The notes beneath the pieces are model-generated. The model was not told the origin of the DNA, searched no databases, and saw only the letters and a list, made by a program, of their open reading frames with translations. Source: an uncultured Prevotella sp. (GTDB lineage: Bacteria > Bacteroidota > Bacteroidia > Bacteroidales > Bacteroidaceae). From it: 32,390 bases of DNA. Of the stretch, positions 1-4,577 are shown in pieces. Every line of letters begins with the position of its first letter. The stretch's first letter is position 1. The position numbers were made by a program, and so were the translations under genes. The DNA lies in the NCBI GenBank assembly GCA_944320255.1, contig CALUGU010000027.1, positions 1-32,390 on the forward strand. Reading direction: 5' to 3'.

Positions 1-101
1 CGGTCAGAGTATTAATGTCTGTAACTGTTTCATAGGTTTAAGTTTGTAAATGTATTCGTTTGATATTAAGTGATTTTTGATTATGTTCTTGTAAAAACAC
101 C

Positions 102-142
102 GCAAACAGCCGCAAGGAAGGCTGCGCCACTTGGCCGTTTGC
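102..142. repeat. Imperfect hairpin in gene-free start of window
   Basis: GCAAACAGCC at 102-111 pairs with GGCCGTTTGC at 133-142 with one mismatch, and a smaller AGCC/GGCT hairpin lies inside. No gene could be supported in the first 840 bases. The open frames at 195-405 lie inside repeat DNA and are judged non-coding. Function unknown; it could be the terminator of a gene ending before the window, but no T-run follows. Confidence 0.4.
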
Positions 143-212
143 TCTTAAATCATGGGCAAAGATAATGATTTTTGCGGGTAATGCAAAATAAAACGTGGTT
201 AAACTTACCCAT

Positions 213-232
213 TGGCGTAATTATTTACGCCA
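213..232. repeat. 8-bp perfect inverted repeat
   Basis: TGGCGTAA (213-220) and TTACGCCA (225-232) are perfect reverse complements separated by TTAT. It lies just upstream of the 22-base repeat array. It may be an operator-like palindrome or part of the repeat element; no nearby gene gives it a role. Confidence 0.45.
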
Positions 233-308
233 CCTCGTGAATGGTGCTTTCTGTTTGTTGCATTCCGGCTGCTTTTACTTACGGTTTCCATTAGCTTCAG
301 GCAAGTTC

Positions 309-402
309 GCAAGAGACGGCTTTTCGCATTATAAAAGGCCGTCTCTTGCAGGGCGAAAGGCCGTGTCTTGGAGGCTGAAAGGCCGTTGTTTGAAATTGTA
401 AC
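309..402. repeat. 22-bp-period intergenic repeat array, copy A
   Basis: Units begin at 315, 337, 359 and 381, exactly 22 bases apart. The last three start GGCCGT and the first starts GACGGC, the complement-related block. The first two units form a stem, GCAAGAGACGGC (309-320) with GCCGTCTCTTGC (338-349). The flanks (a GTAAAAGCAG-like side, and TGAAATTGTAACC at 391-403) match the flanks of copy C near 20840 and 20940. No protein-coding signal. Confidence 0.7.
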
Positions 403-416
403 CATTGTCGCGCTTT

Positions 417-657
417 GCCTGAAAATGACTTCAACCCAAATCGGCCATTAGAAGCTAATTCTATATTTACGGTTGCTTGTCAGCTCTTCATCCATCTTCC
501 GCACTGCTGTTGCCATCTTGTTTCCCGTTTTATCTCAATGTAGCCCGCTACATCTTCGATAAAAGCGGAAAGCAACCTGGCTGACAGCAGTACGAAATAA
601 TGATTAAGCCTAATGGCCGATTTTGGTTTGAGCTGTGATTTATCGTTTTTTCAGGCT
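417..657. repeat. About 240-bp element with imperfect terminal inverted repeats
   Basis: CAACCCAAATCGGCCATTAG (432-451) is the near-perfect reverse complement of CTAATGGCCGATTTTGGTTTG (610-630). Outside these, GCCTGAAAA (417-425) mirrors TTTTTTCAGGC near 647-657. A relative of this end, AAAATCGGCCGTTAGGC, recurs near 11879. The interior contains CTTCATCCATCTTCCGCACT and no open frame with a credible start. It looks like a non-autonomous fold-back or MITE-like repeat; no target-site duplication was identified. Confidence 0.5.
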
Positions 658-701
658 TTAAAGTAATGATATGTTAAATATTCGATTTTTGTCTGTGAAA
701 A

Positions 702-733
702 TTTGCATAGTTCGCTATAAAATTATATATTTG
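702..733 (+). promoter_or_regulatory. Bacteroidetes promoter (-33/-7) for short terminated transcript
   Basis: TTTG at 702-705 and TATATTTG at 726-733 are separated by 20 bases, the normal spacing of the Bacteroidetes housekeeping sigma factor. A start near 740 is expected. The first thing downstream is the terminator at 776-810, not a gene. Confidence 0.6.
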
Positions 734-739
734 CCACAT

Positions 740-811
740 CTTATTTATGATTTCGAGTATTTGGACGAAATCGCCAGAGGTTGGTAGCATCCTGCACCAA
801 CCTCTTTTTTT
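740..811 (+). ncRNA. Candidate small RNA or attenuated leader, about 70 nt
   Basis: Bounded by the promoter at 702-733 and a textbook terminator at 776-810. It contains two tandem hairpins: GATTTCG (749-755) pairing with CGAAATC (766-772), then the terminator stem. No open frame with a start and stop fits inside. It could be a free small RNA, or an attenuator controlling read-through into the lipoprotein at 876, which also appears to have its own promoter at 821-851. Inference from promoter and terminator only. Confidence 0.5.
776..811 (+). terminator. Rho-independent terminator
   Basis: AGAGGTTGGT (776-785) and ACCAACCTCT (796-805) form a perfect 10-bp stem with a 10-base loop, followed by an uninterrupted T run. 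Confidence 0.85.
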
Positions 812-820
812 GTGGCGCAT

Positions 821-851
821 TTTGCGGTTTGCCGTAAAATCGTTAAATTTG
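821..851 (+). promoter_or_regulatory. Promoter of lipoprotein gene
   Basis: TTTG at 821-824 and TAAATTTG at 844-851 with a 19-base spacer. The expected start near 858 leaves a leader of about 18 bases before the ATG at 876. Confidence 0.6.
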
Positions 852-875
852 CATAGTTTTAACCTTGATGGTGTA

Positions 876-1433
876 ATGAAGAAACTTATATTTGCAATAA
901 TTCCACTCATCGTGACAGTGGCGTTGGCGTCTTGCGAAAAAGCTGAGCTTGGCGGGGAAGGCGACGGCACGGAAGAAGTAGGCGGCACTGCCGACGACGG
1001 TGACGGCGGCGACAACGGCGGGTGGTACGGCGGCGAAGACGGCAACGATGAAGACCTCGTATATTTGGGAGACACGGTTGACGTGGAGACATTCAGGACA
1101 CACGCCATTTACGGCCAGGTGTGGGTGAAGGGGTATATCGTGGGTGCGGCGACGGGCGCGCACAACCAGCGCAGATACGAGTTCGGGCCGGAATTTAATT
1201 TCGACACGGCGATACTAATAGCCGACGACCCCGGCGAAGATGACAAGGACATGACTGTGCCGATAAGCCTGACAAGCTGTTCTGACGATTTGCGCGCCGG
1301 GCTGAACCTTGTGGCGCATCCGGAAAACAAGGGTAAGTTTGTCTGGATTTACGGTGTCCAGGAAACATATCTCGGCTTACAGGGCATAAAGCATATAGAC
1401 GCGCTAAAGCCTTCAGATGATTTTTTAGATTAA
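876..1433 (+). CDS. Lipoprotein with acidic Gly-rich tether and OB-like C-terminal domain
   Basis: 185 residues from the ATG at 876, chosen because it directly precedes a lipoprotein signal peptide (MKKLIFAIIPLI, lipobox ALAS-C20); the frame is open further upstream but runs through promoter and terminator DNA. Residues 21-61 are a low-complexity Asp/Glu/Gly linker. Residues 70-177 contain YGQVWVKGYIVGAATG, ADDPGEDD and KFVWIYGVQETYLGLQGIK, which resemble the small OB-fold-like Bacteroidetes domain I associate with DUF6359; that label is from memory. The acidic stretch soon after Cys20 suggests export to the cell surface. It has its own promoter, and the sigma-factor gene downstream has another, so it is probably monocistronic. 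Function unknown. Confidence 0.8.
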   Translation: MKKLIFAIIPLIVTVALASCEKAELGGEGDGTEEVGGTADDGDGGDNGGWYGGEDGNDEDLVYLGDTVDVETFRTHAIYGQVWVKGYIVGAATGAHNQRRYEFGPEFNFDTAILIADDPGEDDKDMTVPISLTSCSDDLRAGLNLVAHPENKGKFVWIYGVQETYLGLQGIKHIDALKPSDDFLD

Positions 1434-1460
1434 TAAAAAAACAATTTGTCAAGCAAATTT

Positions 1461-1491
1461 TTTGCCAAGTTGGCAAATCTTTTTATTTTTG
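1461..1491 (+). promoter_or_regulatory. Sigma-factor promoter with palindrome over the -33 box
   Basis: TTTG (1461-1464) and TATTTTTG (1484-1491) are 19 bases apart. The -33 element is the left arm of a perfect inverted repeat, TTTGCCA (1461-1467) and TGGCAAA (1471-1477) with a 3-base centre, well placed for a repressor or activator site. Confidence 0.55.
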
Positions 1492-1577
1492 CAAACGTTA
1501 TAAATAATTTTTCACTAAAAACAAACCTTTCGCCTATCGGAACATCATTACTTAAATAAGAAAAAAGAAAAGTAATA

Positions 1578-2174
1578 ATGGGAAATCTAAACTTGTTGAC
1601 AGACGAGGAACTGGCCTTGTCTTACATCAACGGGGACAACAAAGCCTTTGACGAGCTGCTGGCGCGCACGCAGGAAAAGTTGTTCTCATACATATTGTTT
1701 GTCGTGAGAGACGAGGACAAGGCCAACGACTTGTTTCAGGAAACCTTCGTAAAGGTGATAACCAAACTGCATGAAGGCCGTTATGTTGACAGCGGTAAGT
1801 TCAGCGCGTGGATTATGCGGATAGCGCATAACGTTATAATGGACTGGTACAGGGAGCAGCGTTCGCGCAGCTTGATAGAGCCGACTGAAAACAACGACCT
1901 CTCAAACATAAGCGGCGGAGAGGTGCTCGACCAGAACGTTGAGAACAAGTATGTCAACGAACAGGTGCTGGCTGACGTGAAAAAGATGATGAACCTCTTG
2001 CCGCCGACGCAGCGCGAGGTCGTCTTCATGCGCTTTTACCAGGATTTGTCGTTCAAGGAAATATCAGAGCTTACGGGCGTAAGCATCAACACTTCATTGG
2101 GCAGGATGAGGTATGCCATCCTCAACCTTCGCAAGATGACACGCGAACACAATGTAGTGTTGCAGCTGGACTAA
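1578..2174 (+). CDS. RNA polymerase ECF-type sigma factor
   Basis: 198 residues, the usual size for an ECF (sigma-70 group 4) factor. Region 2 spans about residues 15-95 (KAFDELL, FVVRDEDKANDLFQETFVKV, AWIMRIAHNVIMDWYR) and binds core polymerase and the -10 region. Region 4 spans about 145-192 (LPPTQREVVFMRFYQDLSF, KEISELTGVSINTSLGRMRY), the helix-turn-helix that reads the -35. There is no zinc anti-sigma gene beside it and no C-terminal extension, so its partner or signal is not visible here. It has its own promoter with an overlapping palindrome. It ends in a long inverted repeat shared with the convergent rpe gene. Its regulon is not known from this sequence. Confidence 0.93.
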   Translation: MGNLNLLTDEELALSYINGDNKAFDELLARTQEKLFSYILFVVRDEDKANDLFQETFVKVITKLHEGRYVDSGKFSAWIMRIAHNVIMDWYREQRSRSLIEPTENNDLSNISGGEVLDQNVENKYVNEQVLADVKKMMNLLPPTQREVVFMRFYQDLSFKEISELTGVSINTSLGRMRYAILNLRKMTREHNVVLQLD

Positions 2175-2264
2175 TTAAAAAATTAAGAGTTAAGAGTTAA
2201 GAAAATATGTCTTGTTGGCTAATTACAAAGGTATTTTTCTTAACTCTTAACTCTTAATTTTTAA
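2175..2264. terminator. Long AT-rich inverted repeat between convergent genes
   Basis: The left arm (2175-2205, containing TTAAGAGTTAAGAGTTAAG) pairs with the right arm (2234-2264) over about 30 bases around a loop of about 28. It begins at the sigma-factor stop codon and ends on the rpe stop codon, so it probably terminates both genes. It belongs to the ATTAAGAGTTAAG repeat family seen also at 6684, 31861 and 32350. The loop segment GTTAAGAAAATATG is shared with the 31861 copy. Confidence 0.7.
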
Positions 2265-2911
2265 AGCCTTTTGAGGCTGCTTATCACTTCTTCGGGCTTG
2301 TCAGCCTTGAAGATGTAGCTTCCGCTTACGAGCACATCCACTCCAGCCTCGACGAGGCGCGGCGCAGTTTCAGATTGCACGCCACCGTCAACTTCAATGA
2401 GCGCATTGGAGCCGGAGGCGTCGATCATCCGGCGCAATCGCTTCACCTTATTTATAGTGTTCTCAATGAATGTCTGTCCGCCGAAACCGGGATTAACACT
2501 CATCAGCAGCACCATGTCAACGTCGCCGATAATGTCTTCAAGCATACACACCGGGGTTGACGGGTTCAGCGTGACCCCGGCTTTCATCCCGGCGTCGTGG
2601 ATTTCGTGTATGGTGCGGTGCAGGTGCGTGCACGCTTCGTAGTGCACGTTCATCATCATCGCACCCAAAGCCGCCGTGCGTGCGATGTAGCGTTCAGGCT
2701 TGGTGATCATGAAATGCACGTCGAGCGGCTTCTTGCATACCTTTGCCACGGCTTCAATTACCGGAAAGCCGAACGAAATGTTCGGGACGAACACGCCGTC
2801 CATGACGTCCAAGTGCAGCCAGTCAGCCTCGCTGCGGTTAATCATGTCGATGTCGCGCTGCAAGTTGATGAAGTTCGCAGCCAACAATGATGGGGAAACA
2901 AGTGTCGCCAT
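2261..2911 (-). CDS. rpe: Ribulose-phosphate 3-epimerase
   Basis: 216 residues, full length for the family. It interconverts D-ribulose 5-phosphate and D-xylulose 5-phosphate in the cytosolic non-oxidative pentose phosphate pathway. The TIM-barrel signatures are intact: SPSLLAANF (6-14), the metal-binding WLHLDVMDG with His33 and Asp35, DVHFMI with His66, SVNPGFGGQ (138-146) and EVDGGV with catalytic Asp175. The phosphate-binding loop is LVSGSYIF near 194-201. A 41-residue ORF lies 22 bases upstream on the same strand, probably co-transcribed. The convergent sigma-factor gene shares a terminator-like repeat with it. Confidence 0.96.
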   Translation of the reverse strand: MATLVSPSLLAANFINLQRDIDMINRSEADWLHLDVMDGVFVPNISFGFPVIEAVAKVCKKPLDVHFMITKPERYIARTAALGAMMMNVHYEACTHLHRTIHEIHDAGMKAGVTLNPSTPVCMLEDIIGDVDMVLLMSVNPGFGGQTFIENTINKVKRLRRMIDASGSNALIEVDGGVQSETAPRLVEAGVDVLVSGSYIFKADKPEEVISSLKRL

Positions 2912-2933
2912 ATTATTTGTCTGTTTAATGACG

Positions 2934-3059
2934 TTAGTTGAGGCAGTACACCTCGTTTTTCCCGTTCATCTTGATCAGCCTGTAAGTGTAGGCTATCTGC
3001 TTTATAATGTTCAAGGTCTTGCTTGACGGCTTGCAGTCTTCAGGTGTAAAATGTTTCAT
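2934..3059 (-). CDS. Small 41-residue protein upstream of rpe
   Basis: ATG on the minus strand at 3057-3059, stop TAA at 2934-2936, 42 codons in one frame. The product starts MKHFTPEDCKPSSKTLN, continues IIKQIAYTYRLIKMNGKN and ends EVYCLN. Composition is normal for a cytosolic basic peptide with a helix rich in I, Y, K and R, and there is no signal peptide or membrane segment. It lies 22 bases upstream of rpe on the same strand. The pattern (short polar N-terminus, SKTLNIIKQIAYTYR, NGK, terminal CLN) resembles small conserved proteins I recall from Bacteroidales, but no function is known to me. It fills most of the otherwise empty stretch between rpe and the regulator at 3334. Confidence 0.7.
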   Translation of the reverse strand: MKHFTPEDCKPSSKTLNIIKQIAYTYRLIKMNGKNEVYCLN

Positions 3060-3184
3060 AGGCACGTGTTTTTATGTGTTATTATTATTGTAACGCAGCC
3101 TGTCGGTTTTTATTACACAGATATGCCGATTTTTTCCTTGGCTTCTGCCATACGTCAAGTGCAGCTCCGGCGTTTACCTCGTTT

Positions 3185-3224
3185 TAGGTATTAGCCGGCC
3201 GGTCGGTCGTAGTGAAAATACCTA
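3185..3224. promoter_or_regulatory. Inverted repeat upstream of regulator promoter
   Basis: TAGGTATT (3185-3192) and AATACCTA (3217-3224) are perfect reverse complements enclosing a GC-rich loop with GCCGGCCGGTCGGTCG. It sits 14 bases before the presumed -33 box of the LuxR-type gene. It could be an operator or a small terminator; no T-run follows on either strand. Confidence 0.4.
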
Positions 3225-3237
3225 TTAATTATGATTG

Positions 3238-3265
3238 TTTGTTTCGTGGAAATTTTGTTATTTTG
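3238..3265 (+). promoter_or_regulatory. Weak promoter candidate for LuxR-type gene
   Basis: TTTG at 3238-3241 and TTATTTTG at 3258-3265, a near match to TAnnTTTG. The leader would be about 60 bases and includes a GGAGG at 3322-3326, eight bases from the ATG, unusual for this kind of genome and likely to strengthen initiation. Confidence 0.4.
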
Positions 3266-3333
3266 CAATCAGAAATAACTTGAGTCGTGAATTTTATTTT
3301 GGACACGTTAATGTGTTCTTACGGAGGCGGACA

Positions 3334-4290
3334 ATGAAAAATAACAAGATGTACGAGGCTGACGACAAGATGATCTCGCTTATCGCCGACAATTACAACA
3401 TATTGCAGAGCCTTGGCAGGTTTGGCATCAACCTCGGCTTCGGCGACAAGACCGTGCGCGAGGTGTGCGAAGACCAAGGCGTAGACACATACACGTTCCT
3501 CGCCGTTGTCAATTTTTCCATCAACGGTTACCGCGACTTCGACGACGGAGGGCGTTTCTCCATCCCGACGTTGCTGCATTACCTGAAAGCCTCGCACGAA
3601 TATTACCTTAATTTCCAGTTGCCTTCGATACGCAAGCAGCTCGACGCCGCGCTCGACGAGAGCGACAACCTGGCACGGCTGATAATGAAGCTGTATGACG
3701 AGTACGCCCACGAGATAAGGCGGCACATGCAGTATGAGGAAAAAACGGTGTTCCCCTACGTTGACGACCTGCTGGCGGGAAAGGTGAACAACGAATACGA
3801 CATGGAGACTTTCTCGAAGAAGCACGGGCAGACCGACCAGAAGTTGAGGGAGCTTAAGAACATCATAATAAAATACCTGCCGAGCGACATCCAGCACAAC
3901 AACCGCCTCACGGCCACGCTCTACAACATATATAATAATGAAGAATGGCTCGAAAACCATTCGCAGGTGGAGGAGTGCATTTTCATTCCCGCCATAAGGA
4001 AGTTGGAGCGGAAGTATAAGCAAGACGACGTGAGCGTGAAGATTTCAAAGATGATAAGCCAAAGCCACGACAGCAGCGAAGCCTTGAGCGACCGTGAAAA
4101 GGAGGTGATTGTAAGCCTTGTGCAGGGGATGAGCAATAAGGAGATAGCCGACCACCTTTGCATCTCTGTCAATACGGTGATAACCCACCGCCGCAACATA
4201 GCCCGCAAGTTGCAGATACACAGTCCGGCGGGCCTCACGATTTACGCCATCGTCAACAATTTGGTTGACATTTCGGCCGTGAAGTTGTAG
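3334..4290 (+). CDS. Hemerythrin-like domain fused to LuxR-type DNA-binding domain
   Basis: 318 residues from the ATG at 3334, chosen for the GGAGG eight bases upstream. Residues 20-60 (LGRFGINLGFGDKTVREVC) resemble the N-terminal domain of ScdA/RIC iron-cluster repair proteins but lack its paired cysteines. Residues 78-225 form a helical domain with the spacing of a hemerythrin HHE di-iron site: candidate ligands are His82/His88, His126/His131 with Glu135/Glu136 in HMQYEEKTVFPY, His164 in KKHGQTD, and His209 with Glu213/Glu214 in ENHSQVEECIF. Residues 250-315 are a LuxR helix-turn-helix (LSDREKEVIVSLVQGMSNKE, ISVNTVITHRRNIARKLQI). I infer an oxygen-, NO- or redox-responsive transcription factor. 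It stands just upstream of the oxygen-sensitive nrdDG genes in the same direction, separated by a strong terminator. Confidence 0.85.
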   Translation: MKNNKMYEADDKMISLIADNYNILQSLGRFGINLGFGDKTVREVCEDQGVDTYTFLAVVNFSINGYRDFDDGGRFSIPTLLHYLKASHEYYLNFQLPSIRKQLDAALDESDNLARLIMKLYDEYAHEIRRHMQYEEKTVFPYVDDLLAGKVNNEYDMETFSKKHGQTDQKLRELKNIIIKYLPSDIQHNNRLTATLYNIYNNEEWLENHSQVEECIFIPAIRKLERKYKQDDVSVKISKMISQSHDSSEALSDREKEVIVSLVQGMSNKEIADHLCISVNTVITHRRNIARKLQIHSPAGLTIYAIVNNLVDISAVKL

Positions 4291-4321
4291 CTTTATTACA
4301 ATCACGTCAGACTTGTAATAT

Positions 4322-4352
4322 AAACGCTGGTTGCATAAACCAGCGTTTTTTT
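4322..4352 (+). terminator. Rho-independent terminator after LuxR-type gene
   Basis: AAACGCTGGTT (4322-4332) and AACCAGCGTTT (4338-4348) form a perfect 11-bp stem with a 5-base loop, followed by T's. It separates the regulator from nrdD. Confidence 0.9.
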
Positions 4353-4438
4353 GTTTTATCTATTACATCGTTTGTAAAGGCTGAAGCCGTCCGTATAAAA
4401 ATCAAAACAGTTTCTTAAAGCAAAAAACAATCATAAGT

Positions 4439-4471
4439 TTTGTCTGTTTTGGATAATTAATTGTATATTTG
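4439..4471 (+). promoter_or_regulatory. nrdD promoter
   Basis: TTTG at 4439-4442 and TATATTTG at 4464-4471, spacer 21. A start near 4478 gives a leader of about 100 bases that carries a small ORF and two competing hairpins. Confidence 0.6.
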
Positions 4472-4491
4472 CAGCCGTAAAGTTGTATAAA

Positions 4492-4563
4492 ATGGAAAAC
4501 TTTTTAAAATTTAAATCATTAAAAGTTTTCCCAAAAGAACAACTTTTAAACTTGTACATATAA
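4492..4563 (+). CDS. Possible 23-residue leader peptide upstream of nrdD
   Basis: ATG at 4492, TAA at 4561; the product begins MENFLKFKSLKVFPKE and ends LLNLYI. It lies wholly in the nrdD leader and stops 14 bases before the nrdD ATG. Its coding sequence overlaps two mutually exclusive stems, 4494-4504 with 4521-4531 and 4521-4527 with 4541-4547, so its translation could change the fold. No strong ribosome-binding site is visible and the very high A+T content makes a chance ORF quite possible. Confidence 0.3.
   Translation: MENFLKFKSLKVFPKEQLLNLYI
4494..4547 (+). promoter_or_regulatory. Alternative hairpins in nrdD leader
   Basis: GGAAAACTTTT (4494-4504) pairs perfectly with AAAAGTTTTCC (4521-4531). 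The start of the latter (4521-4527, AAAAGTT) can instead pair with AACTTTT (4541-4547). Such a switch is typical of leader control, but neither stem is followed by a T-run, so control of translation is more likely than termination. Inference. Confidence 0.4.
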
Positions 4564-4577
4564 TAAAATTACACGAA

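Noticed and set aside
315-402. CRISPR array
   Set aside because: The 22-base units have no unique spacers, are only three or four per array and have no cas genes near.
195-405. Overlapping ORFs of 68 and 66 residues on both strands
   Set aside because: Both are read through the 22-base repeat array; composition and overlap are those of repeat DNA, not of genes.
4322-4352. Possible riboswitch between regulator and nrdD (B12/NrdR type)
   Set aside because: The hairpin is a simple terminator; no NrdR-box pair or conserved cobalamin core was recognised upstream of nrdD.
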